This document shows, piece after piece, positions 20,769 to 33,800 of a DNA stretch of 64,000 nucleotides. Under the pieces are notes generated by a model. It was not told where the DNA came from. It searched no databases and worked only from the letters and a program-made list of their open reading frames with translations. How positions within the stretch are numbered: position 1 is the first letter of the stretch; every line of letters starts with the position of its first letter. This DNA is from Trileptium ribeirensis (Eukaryota > Nematoda > Enoplea > Enoplida > Thoracostomopsidae): the NCBI GenBank assembly GCA_030248225.1, contig JASANE010030337.1, positions 19,821 to 83,820 of the forward strand. Reading direction: 5' to 3'. A program made the translations under genes and the position numbers.

Positions 20769-23700
20769 TTTGTACGCTAATTGGGAACTCGCGGTCATAC
20801 GCGATTATTATGTTATAAATTTACCCTTATACTAGTCGTCACATGATTATAGTGTAGCAACTCAAAGAAAGTCACTTTGATCGCCGGCGTTGCAAATCTT
20901 AGGTTGGACATAGCCGAAAGTAGTAAAAGGGACAATTACATGATCATATCTTCGCGGCAAAATAGCATAATACGTTATGTTTCTTTTCGAAAAAGCTGTG
21001 GATTTGGTTCGAAATTTGCGTATTTTTTGCACAATTTAGTGTACCAAAGGCCCAAAGATAGTTGGGAATTACTAGCTGGTAAAAAACGACGTTAAACAGT
21101 GAGTGTGAATATTCTTCGCATATTGACCATTTCAGTGTTCTAAATTTAGCTGGTTGAACTTTGTTCGAAGTCCTAAAAACTCTATTGCACATCATTTTCA
21201 ATAAAGACAACATTACGGCAATTTTCAGCACATATTAGAACCATTGAACCCTTTATTTCTTCCTCCAGTGAGCAAAAATACGGAAACTTTCGAAATTTAT
21301 AAATCACAGCATGCAACAGAAAGGTCTGTTTCATGTGTTATATTTCACGCGCTAGTCACACAGCACTGCCACAAAGAATACATATTTAGCACACTCGAAA
21401 TCCTATAAACCCGTTGTAACTTTCCACGCACAACTGGAAAAAACAAAAAAATTTGACATTTTCAAATTTAACCAGCAGCCCCGTCCTGCAGGATTAGTAG
21501 CAACCCCAATGTAGATTTTAGAAACTATAAAACCAACGTGGGTTAAGACTTGAATATCTCTATAAGCCATAGGTGTCGACGGTCCGTCGGGTTTAAGGGA
21601 TAGAGGGTGCGGAGTCTTCACGGAGGGGTAGTTTTTGGAATATATAGGGAATCAAAGTTTTTCCCAATTCTTTGCTGGAACTTCCCCCAATTTTTGTGAA
21701 TATGCGAAAAAATTTTCTTAATTTTCCTTATTTTTGTCGGCTTTCACCCTGATTTTGTTATAGTAACGAAGCCATTGAGTAAAAATTTTTAAAAATTTCC
21801 TTTTTTGTGTTATATTTAAAGTTTGGTTGGTTTTCGATGAAAGGATTCTTACTAGTGGTCTTCATTTTTCGAACCGACGTCTGTGTCGGTTCTAAGTTGC
21901 AGTTTTGTCCACGACATCACTGCACAGTGCTAACACAAACCTTAATTCATCTTTCGACGCGCAATTGGATTACATTACCCACCGAAAAAATGTGAAAATA
22001 CATCAATTTAGTGATGACTTATAAGTAGCACAGACGGCAAAAACAATTTTAACGCAATTGAACGCTGTTGGAGCGATAAGCAAGTATACAGTGATAATTT
22101 AGCAAATTTAACGTATGCTCAATTACATTATAGAACCGTTGAGAACTATTTTTGAAGTATTAGGATTAAGGGTTAGGCACCATTTTCACAAAAAAGCCTA
22201 TGAAATCGTCTATGAAATCGACAAATTGTTGAAAACATAATTTTGTTAGTTTTAAATTTGTGTGTTTTGTTTGTGAACAGTGTTACAAGGATGCATCGGT
22301 TGACATATGGTGGTGCAATAGCTCAGCGATGAAAACTATTTTAAACATGTTGTTCAACATTTGAAATCAAGAATTGTTAAACTTATTCGTTTACACAAAC
22401 GTATAAACAATAAAATTTCTTCGCGACCACAAAAGTATATTCTTAAGCAGATATTGTTCGCGAACACAAACGTAGTTCTTAAATATATTTATTTTTGTAT
22501 AGGTTATTTTGTCATAGAGAAATACGCAGGCGACATCACTATGAGCATATATGATGAAAATCACCAAGCATATGTTGGCGAACATTTGCTTTTTAAAATT
22601 AAAGTTGCGTTGGCAATAATGACTTATTAATCGCGCTCGCGCTGTGTTTGAATCTACAATTTATTAGTGAACATTTTATGGGTGAAATTGTTCGTGAACA
22701 AGCTCATATCGTATTCGAATATGATTCAAGGTCAATAATTTAATGATTGTACAAATCTGTTGAAAATTTTAAATATAAAAACTGTTTGTCCGCGAATACT
22801 TGAACATTTACAGAAAATTTAACTAGTTTTGTGAACAAAAATTTGTTCAATTATATTTGAGATGGCAATGTTCGTAAATGCAGAAAACTAATAATTTAAC
22901 CGCGTTCGTTATGGCGAACAAGAGAATCCTGAATTAGTCACAGTTCTAATTAGCCATGCACCGTTTTCTATGAACAAGAAATCGTCAACACTTTGTTCCG
23001 AGACAGTAAGTAATTTCTGGCAGGTGAATTCCACTTTGTCCAATTCTGGTTAACGAAAAACCGTGCCAAATACCTTGTCTGTTCCGTAACAATGGTTTTC
23101 GATTCCACATCGGCTTTGATAAAACAGGATGGCCAACGGTATCATTTTATGTTTAGCCGCGCATTAAGTTTTCCTCCCACCTCCCAGCGTATCGCGCCAA
23201 GTTTCCTCTTCGAATAAACATATAGTGTTTTGTCTTTTAAAAATTTATGTATGGTATACTGAAATTCCATGTTCTTTTGGATTTTGACAATATATAGTTT
23301 TAAACATCATAATAGTGTATATTATGATTACAAAGGTTTAAAATATATGTGGGATATGCGTAATACAACTATTAAACCCATGAAAAAATTTGTTTTTTCT
23401 ACTGCAAGCATCCTCACAATGTACTGTTGAAATAGAACAAACTAAAATATTTAATGTTTAGTTTCGTTATAAATCTGTCTGGAAAGCTGAAAAACATCAC
23501 TATCGGCTGGTAAACGGATTTCGGCGATGTGATACACTGACTCCATTGTGATTTAATGCGTAAATAAAAAGTACAACTAGCTGTCGGACAAAATGCTATA
23601 TCTTTGCCTAAATCCACTAAAATCAGCCTCTAAAACTCAAGAATGATTACGTATATATATACAACACAACAGTTATCAAAATCAAAGTATTTTGATAAAT

Positions 23701-24188
23701 GTAGCTTAAAATAATAGCTGTAAACCGCTACAGCTGTAACCGCGAGGTTATCAATGCTTATTGTTTGTGGACAGCAATAAATACGTGGTAACTATGGCAA
23801 CATTTTCGGATTAATGCATACCAGGGAAAATAATGTTGTTTTGTAATCTGGTAAGGTACCAAAATTGCTGATAACATATCGCTCAACCTAAAATACAGGG
23901 AGCAAAAGTAAGAGTAACCTAGATTACTGTATTCCATGTCATTTCATATATATATTTGACGCTCCTAGTATAATTGCAATGGCACGAAAAGATACAGACG
24001 GTAGTCATTTGTATTTTACATTAGTCATGATCACTACATGAATATTGACTTAGGTCCTCTCACAAATGCAGGAGTCTTTTCATAGAAACCTCAAACATGA
24101 GTAAAATGATTGACAACTACAGCTAGCAACTGAGAACGTTCTATTAATATTAAACGCAATCGTCATGGCGCTTTTATTCATGGCCAAT
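20769..24188. other. Intergenic AT-rich sequence
   Basis: No supported gene in about 3.4 kb. Frames at 20877-21095 (+), 20944-21231 (-), 22361-22630 (+, TTG start) and 23414-23617 (-) lack motifs. Between 21900 and 22930 short words of the type GTTCGYGAAC recur irregularly, giving local hairpins. GTGGGTTAAGACTTG at about 21539 and a similar phrase near 7155 suggest scattered old repeat pieces. Confidence 0.4.
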
Positions 24189-24383
24189 GTAACCTTTAGA
24201 GGAGGAAGTAAAATACCTGCTGTGCCGTTCTCGACATAGTAAGCTTAAATCTCAGTCTTAGCCTAAGCTAAGGTCCCTACATGAGCTATGTACTAAGCCT
24301 AAGTCATGTGGCTCCCGCCCACGAACCCTCGCTCTAAGCTGTTCTTTTTTGTAACATTATAACGTCCGGCCCCTAAAGGTAAC
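24189..24383 (+). mobile_element. MITE family M, copy 2
   Basis: Starts TGTAACCTTTAGAGGAGG and ends CCGGCCCCTAAAGGTAACA, inverted termini better preserved than in copy 1. It shares GTGCCGTTCTCGACATA, AGCCTAAG, GCTCTAAGCTGTTCTTTT and ACATTATAACGT with the other copies. Confidence 0.7.
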
Positions 24384-25755
24384 ATGTGCCATCGAAATCC
24401 CCTGTTGTTGAAATGATATATTCTATAACTTGTTGTTGCAGTGCAGTCAGCAAGTATGCAGGTCCGTAAATTTTTGCCACTAAAACTCAGGACATCAGCG
24501 TGGGCTTATTTTAATTTATAGATCTCCACAAGAAACAATATTTATCAGAGTCCCAGTTACAGATGTGACCGAGAATGACCCGTTTCCGTATTTGTTAGAA
24601 GCAGGGATGGCATGGAAATGGAAATTTCGATGGAAATGGAATCGAATGGGTTCAGTAGGTTAGCATTTATATGCTAGGCATTGAGCTAAGAGTCACCGTG
24701 AACAAACGAGTGAAAAACCTTGACAATTATACACAGCATAAATAAACTTTACCTTCAATACTACAAAAACACAACAAATTCTTGTTAAATCAGTCGTTCC
24801 TAGTAGAACTGATTCTGTCTAGAATTGATTCAATAATAGAATTTAATGATGGCATGTATTTTTAACATCTCACTGCACACATCTTACAATAGTTTCCGCG
24901 ATATATATACAATGGTGCGTGGTGTAATTGCCGCGAAGTTTTAATGAAGTTTTAACTCATATATATGTACCCAAAGTTTGTTGGCTTAGAGGTGGAGGGG
25001 ATGTTATGTCTTGTGTATTCAAAAAGATAACGTTCGAACACTTGATGGCTGTGTACCGACTGACTGAAACCGCATGCGATGATCGTTGGTAAAGTTAAAA
25101 ACGTGCATGAGGTCTTATTAACACATAGATAATTTATTGTAAAAATAGGTATTACTAGAGCTAGTAGCTTCTAGAAGGTACCAAATATCAATTTTGTGAC
25201 AGAACTCTTTAAGAACACAAGACCCAGCATAACAAAAGAACAAGAATTGAGTTCTAAAAAGTTAATGAGCCTTTATATCGGATGATACACCTGTGTACAA
25301 ATAGAAAAATGCATCTAGAAGTATCTTTATTAGAAAAACGTGGTACTGGAAGAATGGTTTTCATAATATAGTACCATCATGAAAAAATCAAGCCTATACA
25401 GATCAACATAAAAGGTTTACGGTGATCAGCGTTTCACTTGGATCACATAACCGCAGACCTTGAGAGAAAATTGATTAGGAGAACGACGCTTCCGACTTTA
25501 TAGACCGCATAAAGCGTTTGTAGCGCGATGTGGTTGCTTGTTGGTTTATTTGTTCCGGCCGCGGTTTAAGTCAAAAATGTATTAATTATTTATGTCCCAA
25601 TTTTATTCCCAAACAGTCCAATCTATAAAGTATCAGATATGGCGTCATTGCATAGAAACATAGCTCAGCATTCTTGAGTCGTCCACGGCACTTCAGAAGA
25701 CATAGATCGTAGATCGTAGGTGTAAAAAAATTGACTGGTGACGTTTCTAACCATA

Positions 25756-26067
25756 ATGGACAACAAAGAAAGTATCGAGAAGTTTAGAACGGTGTATATA
25801 TCTGGAATCCGAACACTCATGACGATGTTGACTTCGACTGGGTTTATGACAGAATTTTTAGCAAACATGTTGCATGCAATTAAAAATACGACAAATTTTA
25901 TATTTTTAACTCTATATTTCCAATACATGCTCTTCAGAAATAGTTTGAGAAAAATTTACAGATACTTAGATTTTGTAATAACGAGTTTGATAGTTAGATT
26001 TCAGCAATATCACAGTGAACAATTGAAGAACTGTAAATCATTCAGTGACTGCACAGATGTCGATTAG
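25756..26067 (+). CDS. Hypothetical 103-aa ORF, tandem copy 1
   Basis: Starts at an ATG with good animal context (ATAATGG), preceded in frame by open sequence from 25738. The protein begins MDNKESIEKF, has a hydrophobic stretch around residues 45-61 (TNFIFLTLYFQYMLF) and another near 71-80 (DFVITSLIVRF), and ends SFSDCTDVD. No family recognised. It is nucleotide-identical to copy 2 as far as I can see. It may be a small membrane-associated protein, or simply an open frame in a recent duplication. The minus-strand frame over the same bases is a shadow. Confidence 0.35.
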   Translation: MDNKESIEKFRTVYISGIRTLMTMLTSTGFMTEFLANMLHAIKNTTNFIFLTLYFQYMLFRNSLRKIYRYLDFVITSLIVRFQQYHSEQLKNCKSFSDCTDVD

Positions 26068-27436
26068 CATCTCTGAAAACTACGACAGTTGATGTCTCCA
26101 TTTCTTTGATATGGACGCCTCGTTGCTTGAAATATTAAAAATTATTCAAATAGGTTATGCGTTTGTAAACTCAGATAAAATTTCATCATCCCAGTTGATT
26201 CGTAGTAGCCCAGCTATATTTGCGTAAAAAATATGTCTGTTTTAATAATTATATATAACAGGCTGACAAAATATATATAGAAGCAGGGATGGCATGGAAA
26301 TGGAAATTTCGATGGAAATGGAATCGAATGGGTTCAGTAGGTTAGCATTTATATGCTAGGCATTGAGCTAAGAGTCACCGTGAACAAACGAGTGAAAAAC
26401 CTTGACAATTATACACAGCATAAATAAACTTTACCTTCAATACTACAAAAACACAACAAATTCTTGTCAAATCAGTCGTTCCTAGTAGAACTGATTCTGT
26501 CTAGAATTGATTCAATAATAGAATTTAATGATGGCATGTATTTTTAACATCTCACTGCACACATCTTACAGTAGTTTCCGCGTTATATATACAATGGTGC
26601 GTGGTGTAATTGCCACGAAGTTTTAATGAAGTTTTAACTCATATATATGTACCCAAAGTTTGTTGGCTTAGAGGTGGAGGGGAAGTTATGTCTTGTGTAA
26701 TCAAAAAGATAACGTTCGAACACTTGATGGCTGTGTACCGACTGACTGAAACCGCATGCGATGATCGTTGGTAAAGTTAAAAACGTGCATGAGGTCTTAT
26801 TAACACATAGATAATTTATTGTAAAAATAGGTATTACTAGAGCTAGTAGCTTCTAGAAGGTACCAAATATCAATTTTGTGACAGAACTCTTTAAGAACAC
26901 AAGACCCAGCATAACAAAAGAACAAGAATTGAGTTCTAAAAAGTTAATGAGCCTTTATATCGGATGATACACCTGTGTACAAATAGAAAAATGCATCTAG
27001 AAGTATCTTTATTAGAAAAACGTGGTACTGGAAGAATGGTTTTCATAATATAGTACCATCATGAAAAAATCAAGCCTATACAGGTCAATATAAAAGGTTT
27101 ACGGTGATCAGCGTTTCACTTGGATCACATAACCGCAGACCTTGAGAGAAAATTGATTGGGAGAACGATGCTTCCGACTTTATAGACCGCATAAAGCGTT
27201 TGTAGCGCGATGTGGTTGCTTGTTGGTTATTTGTTCCGGCCGCGGTTTAAGTCAAAAATGTATTAACTATTTATGTCCCAATTTTATTCCCAAACAGTCC
27301 AATCTATAAAGTATCAGATATGGCGTCATTGCATAGAAACATAGCTCAGCATTCTTGAGTCGTCCACGGCACTTCAGAAGACATAGATCGTAGATCGTAG
27401 GTGCAAAAAAATTGACTGGTGACGTTTCTAACCATA

Positions 27437-27748
27437 ATGGACAACAAAGAAAGTATCGAGAAGTTTAGAACGGTGTATATATCTGGAATCCGAACACTCA
27501 TGACGATGTTGACTTCGACTGGGTTTATGACAGAATTTTTAGCAAACATGTTGCATGCAATTAAAAATACGACAAATTTTATATTTTTAACTCTATATTT
27601 CCAATACATGCTCTTCAGAAATAGTTTGAGAAAAATTTACAGATACTTAGATTTTGTAATAACGAGTTTGATAGTTAGATTTCAGCAATATCACAGTGAA
27701 CAATTGAAGAACTGTAAATCATTCAGTGACTGCACAGATGTCGATTAG
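27437..27748 (+). CDS. Hypothetical 103-aa ORF, tandem copy 2
   Basis: Same ORF as at 25756-26067, with the same ATG context and no amino-acid difference. Its flanks differ from copy 1 by single bases (for example GTGCAAAAAAA upstream where copy 1 has GTGTAAAAAAA). Coding status is unproven; identity may only reflect the youth of the duplication. Confidence 0.35.
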   Translation: MDNKESIEKFRTVYISGIRTLMTMLTSTGFMTEFLANMLHAIKNTTNFIFLTLYFQYMLFRNSLRKIYRYLDFVITSLIVRFQQYHSEQLKNCKSFSDCTDVD

Positions 27749-27956
27749 CATCTCTGAAAACTACGACAGTTGATGTCTCCATTTCTTTGATATGGACGCC
27801 TCGTTGCTTGGAATATTAAAAATTATTCAAATAGGTTATGCGTTTGTAAACTCAGATAAAATTTCATCATCCCAGTTGATTCGTAGTAGCCCAGCTATAT
27901 TTGCGTAAAAAATATGTCTGTTTTAATAATTATAACAGGCTGACAAAATATATATA

Positions 27957-28574
27957 CCTAATAGATTTGCATACGAATTGTACCTATCGCATGAACACCT
28001 TCCCATATAGATAGACAATCCCACTATTCCCAACTACTATGTTGGTAGTTGGGCCTTACAATATTTAATTACGATAAATTCGATGATACTCATAACTCAA
28101 CAATTGCTGGTTGAATCGATGCCGGCAAGGGCTCAAAATTTTTGTCTGGGCGCAAACTAGTGTGGTTTTGAGATTTTAGATTCCCGTCTCCACATCGTGA
28201 TTTATTGTCACTGAAAAACCTATTTTCAAAGTTTTACATTATAAAACTTCTGTTACCGAAAAGCAATATTTGGAACTCATCAATTACCTACTTGTTCCTT
28301 CTACTACACACAAATCTCATAAACATCTTAAAAGCTAATACCAATGCAATATATTGTAACTATCGAGAAATGCCAATACGCCTAGCTAGCAACATTTGAA
28401 AAAAATTTATAAAAAACATCTAGGTATCTAAGACACCTTGTTGTGGACAGTGTGCCAGGCACGATGTGATGTACATAGGCTTTAAACGTTGGGGACATTA
28501 TAACGTGAACGCGGCAAAAAATAAGCGGAAAGGGGATTACATATATAATCATAAATGCACGAGGTATGAGTTTT
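27957..28574. other. Spacer with a short hAT-related remnant
   Basis: No gene. The segment about 28484-28520 (AACGTTGGGGACATTATAAC, GTGAACGCGGC) matches 51157-51190 inside the second hAT-like element. CAGTGTGCCAGGCAC at about 28449 matches CAGTGTCAGGCACAC near 50730. It is probably a decayed relative of that element. Confidence 0.4.
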
Positions 28575-28755
28575 CAGATGGGGTCAGCCGACGGGCAGGG
28601 TGCTGCTAGGGTGCCTCGGCTGCGGTGCTGGAGGAAGGTGTGGCGCTTTCAACGCTAGGGGCACTGGTGTGTTGCCTTCGCTGCCTATGTGTTTGGCTGT
28701 TTGATGACCAGTTGGGGTGTCGGCGAGTTGCACTGCCGGAAGGGGATCCGATACC
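28575..28755. other. GC-rich island
   Basis: About 180 bp with clearly higher GC than its surroundings, rich in GGTG and GCTG words (GGGTGCTGCTAGGGTGCCTC). On the minus strand it reads as a proline-rich tail of the frame 28584-28940. Origin unknown. Confidence 0.45.
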
Positions 28756-28812
28756 TTAAGAAGTAACCACCTATGTGGATATATATAATACAGAAAGTAG
28801 AGCCCTGCGCGG

Positions 28813-29088
28813 ATGTCTAGTAGTGAAACTCTTGAAGTTGTTAAAACTTTAGAGTCGATAAGCTTGTTTTTTGACTGCACATGTTTAATAAATAAATACG
28901 CTCCAATTATAGCCATTTCGTCTATTACCATAAGATACATGGCTCAACCCGATCAGTACAAATATACTGGTCCAGCTAAACTGTGTACTTTGGTTTGCAA
29001 AGCCGGGATCGACTATACCAAAGCGTCACGAACTGGATTTGACTGTGCAACAGAATGCGGTTCTTGCACAGTAAAGTGCAGAGATTAG
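28813..29088 (+). CDS. Hypothetical 91-aa Cys-rich ORF
   Basis: An ATG-initiated frame beginning MSSSETLEVV and ending in a Cys-rich tail (FDCATECGSCTVKCRD) with eight Cys in all. No signal peptide is evident at the start, although ISLFFDCTCLI is hydrophobic. No family recognised. A broken relative lies at about 29340-29500, so this may be part of a repeat. The Cys count could suit a small disulfide or metal-binding protein, but that is speculation. Confidence 0.3.
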   Translation: MSSSETLEVVKTLESISLFFDCTCLINKYAPIIAISSITIRYMAQPDQYKYTGPAKLCTLVCKAGIDYTKASRTGFDCATECGSCTVKCRD

Positions 29089-29339
29089 TTGGACCAGTAC
29101 GTTTGTAGTAGTTGGGTTATGCCGTGTATCTGATTTTGATAGACGACGTTGGCTACTGGAGCGTATCTATTTAGCAGTGACTTCCATGATACTGATAGTT
29201 ACCTTATCGGATTATAATACGCTAACGAGATGTTTCCATAATTTTTCTCGCTACCAAATATTAAAAGATGACTCTAGCAAATATGTATTAAAGCGAAGGT
29301 ACAATGAATAATTATTTTCTGGATCCTTGAAATTAGTAC

Positions 29340-29500
29340 TAAATAAATACGCTCCAAAGCCTGTTAACATAAGATACATAGAACAACTCCACTAGTATAA
29401 ACGTACTGGTGCAGCTAGGCTGCGCACTTTGCTTTGCAAGGGCCGGGATCGACTATGCCAAAATGTCACACGAGCCGAATTTGACTGGGCGGCACTAGGT
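29340..29500 (+). pseudogene. Decayed copy of the 28813-29088 ORF segment
   Basis: AAATAAATACGCTCCAA, CATAAGATACATRG, ACTGGTSCAGCTARRCTG and GCCGGGATCGACTAT follow in the same order as in the ORF at 28813-29088, with small indels that break the frame. Confidence 0.6.
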
Positions 29501-30477
29501 GCACATATCAAGGTAACTGATGCATTACATATAGAAATGTTGTTTATTACTGGGCTCCTGTTGCAGCTTCGACAGCATGTGATATGAACTTAGAATTTCA
29601 ATTATGAAGGGTTTCTAAATAAATAATTTGCTATATACATCAAGTCACTTCTGTTAAGATAAAATTGAAAATTTTTAGTTTAAGCTTCATTTAATCTTTA
29701 TAATTTACGAACGAATATTTCATTAACTTGGAATGATTGTCCCTATTTGGCACGCTTTAATTCAGCATTATTGCGCACAATATCGATTTAAATCGGCTTC
29801 GTTTAATTCGGCAATTCGAATTAAATCGATTTAAAAAATTTAGCCAGCTCTTCTTATAAAAACAAGACTTAAGCTCGCTTACGCTTATTTTTCTGCATGA
29901 TAAGCCCCATCCTTTTAAACATGATACCCATCATTTCATTTGTTATATTTATCTTTCATAAAAGTATCCAGGGGGATTGTGGGTGTATCCCCTACCAGAC
30001 TTTTTGTAGGCGAAATTGTTTTAATCAGAAACGTAAAAATGTCTAAATTTTTGCGCCTTCTATGCATAGCTCTATTTTATTCCTACCACTCAGCAATTAT
30101 CTTCAAAAAGACTAAATTTTCTTAATTTTCTTAAGTCGCGACCACGTGCGGATACAGGGAGAGGAAGACAAATACTTATAATATTCCTTTTTTCGCCAAA
30201 TATGTCTTAATATTTTACTCATACATGCTCATAGGGGACTATTCCCTCCCTGAGGCTTGGACCCCCACTTGGCCGTACGTAGTTCCTTTTAGTGGGAAGC
30301 AGTACGATCTGCCTGAGACTCTGAACGCCCGTCCCCCTTCCGCACCGCACGCATACGCAAAATATTCACCCAAAATTGGCAAACGTCCAGGATAAATAAC
30401 CTATCTCACTACCCTCCCAAAACATAGGCTATCCCCCAGGGACCTCAGACCTGTATTTATTATATTAGTAATGTCAA
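29501..30477. other. Intergenic sequence
   Basis: AT-rich, no gene. A local inverted repeat around 29783-29833 pairs ATCGATTTAA with TTAAATCGAT. A C-rich patch is at 30240-30430. Confidence 0.4.
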
Positions 30478-30873
30478 CTAATATTGATAAAATGCTTCGC
30501 GTGCCTTACGGAATCTCAGAATCTTGGTATGGGTACGGAATCTCTGGAAGTATACCATGCCGAACATCAATTCAGAGTCACGAGAGTCTTCAGTAGGATA
30601 TTTGAACCTTGAATCATCGTTGCGAACGAATCTAAGATGCCGAAGTGAGATACAACTTCGTGCATCTAAGTGACTAACTTTCTTAAACATTTTATTGAAA
30701 GTCTTTTTGCTGATGTTCATCTCGCTGGTTTGAACAATGAGAGTGCACAGTGAAGTATCTAACCTTTTCCTGCATACAGTCACACACGTGTAACAGTGAA
30801 TATTGCGATGCGATGCACTAATCGAATTTATTGTGGGACGTGCATTTGCACGTGTGCTGTTGTTGGCTGGCAT
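30478..30873 (-). CDS. Hypothetical 131-aa basic protein
   Basis: The minus-strand ATG at 30873 is preceded by a CAACAA run and has a fair start context (CAACAATGCC), like an invertebrate 5' UTR. The product starts MPANNSTRANARPTIN, is rich in Arg, Lys, His and Ser, and ends FRKAREAFYQY. It has no hydrophobic segment or recognisable domain. Internal cysteines (CYTCVTVCRK) are not in a known spacing. It may be a first exon, a small gene or repeat debris; only ORF length and start context support it. Confidence 0.3.
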   Translation of the reverse strand: MPANNSTRANARPTINSISASHRNIHCYTCVTVCRKRLDTSLCTLIVQTSEMNISKKTFNKMFKKVSHLDARSCISLRHLRFVRNDDSRFKYPTEDSRDSELMFGMVYFQRFRTHTKILRFRKAREAFYQY

Positions 30874-33800
30874 TGTTGTTGTTGTTGCTGTTTTTCCTGA
30901 AGGAACCGAGCCACAGCTCGTAAACAGCGCAGTGGCTAACGTACATCGCTCTCGTCAAAACGAACTAGTTTGAATATTCAATCCTCCGCCGCAGCAAAGT
31001 TTGCTCAAAATTGTACAAAATATAGAATACTTCGTGCGGGATAGGCTAAAGTGAAGAATGAAAAATATAGAAATGCCAAACAATGTGGGGCTCGTAAAAC
31101 AGTTTTGCAAAACAGAACTATTTTTGACCTGAACAAATAAACAATAGAAAATTTTTATTAATAAAGCTAAAATTTCGTCAATGGATATTGAAATAAAGGA
31201 CCACTGATTCCCAACAAAAATAAAAATATGATATTTGAGATGATAGAAAAACACAAAACAGCGCGACGGGGGATCTCTGATACAAATAGTGCTTTTTCTT
31301 GCGTCAATATATAATAAAACAATATAGCACATGCAACATTGCAGAAAGCACCACAATAAATACAATGCATTGTATGTTGACCTTATATTGGTTTTTCAGA
31401 AGAACGAAGCAAAACCACACTCTTACCTTGGATACCAAGTGTTTATGCGAATCCATTTTTTTTACTAATTTCTGCTTGTTCACTTTTTCTTACCAACCTC
31501 AACTAACTAAATCAATACACGTAAAATTGACAAATTAAATTGTTTATAAACTAAAACACATTTAGCAAGAATGTTGCCGGATCTGACTACCTCATATTTT
31601 AACTCCTTCATCCAGCCCAGCTCTAAAATGAAAAAGTTAACCATCGACCAAGCCGAATTTCATTCCTTAAAAAGCTAGATGCACTACAGTCCTGTATGTT
31701 GGTTTTGAGGTTGTTGGTTGGAATGCCGGATAGGCGTAACATTATAGGTATGCACTAATGCGAACAGCGAACCAAATGTCAAAATTGAAATGCTAATCTA
31801 GTTTCGTATTGTAAAATTACATTATATCTTAGCGTTGGAAGGGAGTGGCCGGAAAAGCTGGCGCCCGGCCTAGCTTCGCCGCGGTAGCCAAATTTCGGCC
31901 CGATAGGCCAGCCGACCGGTAATCGAACCAGTCGATATTCTAGCTGGCGGGTATTCTGACAATCTGATGCATCGAGCGTAGCAGTTTTGACTAGTTTCTA
32001 TGACGCTTGTAATTTGTGTACAATGTTTTCCGTTGTGTTATAGGGGCTTTCGTGTTGTATTATAGCGCGAAAAATTGACTTAAGTACAATCACTACGAGC
32101 ACTAAAATAGCACCTCGTATTTACACTTCATTATGTCGAAACGTACGTTCCGCTCTGTACTTGTGCAGTTTTAAAGCCACTTTTACTGTAATCAATATTT
32201 CATCTATTCGTACGCTAATATGTATTAGTCACAACTCTGCATAGCACTGTCCCACAGTTTTTATATCGTATTCTTTTAAGAGCTACCACTGGAGACCGCC
32301 TACCAACTGAAAAGGTTCCGTGTCTTACCATATTTATGCAGCAAAAAATGCTAATAACCTAGCGTACAGCAATATATCTGATCTACTATTATTTCGTATG
32401 CAATATAGGCCGCCAGGTATTTATAGGCTTCGTTCCAAAATGTTAGCTGCTTTTCGAGGCTGCTTGACATAGATTAGGCATTTGTTACACTGTAGTAGAA
32501 ACCGCAAAAAAATGGTTTTTCACGTAACTGTGTAGAGGACGAATGCATGTTGAATACGTGTTTTTAATATTATTGACATATGAAAACTCAAAATAAGCAA
32601 AGAAAATTTCGTGGATAACCAGCGCCGAAAAAATTTTATTTTTATAAAATAACACAGGAAAATTTTGCAAAATTAATCTTAGAGATGGAGAAGTCCGCCG
32701 GCGGGGCTGGCAAGCCAACGAAAAATCCAGCCAGTGCACAACACTACTATATACGGTAGCGAACTCAATAAAAAACAAAACCACACAGGTTTTGTCATAA
32801 TCGCCCAGATATTGCTGTCGTATAGATTGCAGCCGATTTTCGGTGTTCAAGATTGTTGAAAATGATAATGAAACTCATTCAATTACATTTGTGTCCGATC
32901 AATTTTTGAATGGACACTTTAATCTATAACAACCTCGATGAACCATGCCATTTAGAAATTGTCATTGTATAAATACTCAATATTTGTCAATCTCCAGTTA
33001 TATTAGTTTTGGATGTTACTTTTAAAATTCGTTCAAACGTAACTGTGACTGGTATACCTATTTTGGAATAGTCACTGTACCCCTCACACCCCTCATGAAG
33101 TATGAATCACTTGTTGCTCGTGGATGCTTTGAAATTGTTGAATAGGGTAAAAGATTTTGAGGCTGGAGAAAAGATGACGTGATTCATTCAAACGTAACAG
33201 TGACCAGATGTGCCCAACTTGTGATGGTAGGTGTTGTCGCACCACTCCTCGTGAACCTCGCATCATTTTGTGGGTTTCATTTTAAAGCTTTATATTTTTG
33301 AACCTGTTGATACGTTGGTTTCTAGTCTGATCAAATGGTCTTTGATGTTATATATATTCAGACATATCTCTCGAGCATTCGCTACTGCATCCAACGACAC
33401 TGCCCAACATAAACTAACATGATTTTCGCGTTTCCATTGTAATCCTCAATGGATTTCATTGTAAAGTAAGAACATGTAGTTGGCTATCCATTGCTGGTCA
33501 TTGTTGGGTGATCCACGTTATAAATTTTTTGAACAGAATCGAAGAAATATGCGTACTAATCGGCCGGAGCAGCGAATGCGAGAGTGATTTCATTGCAGTG
33601 GTATCTACGGTGAGTGTTTGTCCGCGACATATCTGCAACGATCGTGCATTAGTCGAAACCATAAATGTGGGTGCATTGGCCGCTACCAAGCATATAATGA
33701 GCGCGCACTGAGTTTAATCATATTTACAACGTGTGTACATTGATAAACAGCAGTCTTAACATCAAATTACCATAAGTAAAACTGCAAAAGACTCTACAAT

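Larger units (their letters stand above)
24597..27956 (+). repeat. 1.68-kb head-to-tail tandem duplication
   Basis: Copy 1 (about 24597-26278) and copy 2 (about 26279-27956) are almost identical. By eye there are about a dozen single-base differences, a 1-bp deletion (GGTTTATTTG versus GGTTATTTG) and a 4-bp difference in the terminal ATATATAACAGG stretch. Each copy starts GAAGCAGGGATGGCATGG and ends in GCTGACAAAATATATA. The start resembles the CAGGGATGG end of some hAT elements, but no matching inverted end or 8-bp duplication was found. Each copy holds one 103-codon ORF. Confidence 0.9.

Noticed and set aside
24599..24625. hAT end at CAGGGATGGCATGG for the 1.68-kb duplicated unit
   Set aside because: No matching inverted end or 8-bp duplication was found on the other side. 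A simple tandem duplication explains the structure.
30910..30995. tRNA-like head (GCGCAGTGGCTAACG with a later TTCAATCC)
   Set aside because: A-box and B-box words are suggestive, but I could not fold acceptor and anticodon stems. Left out as unsupported.
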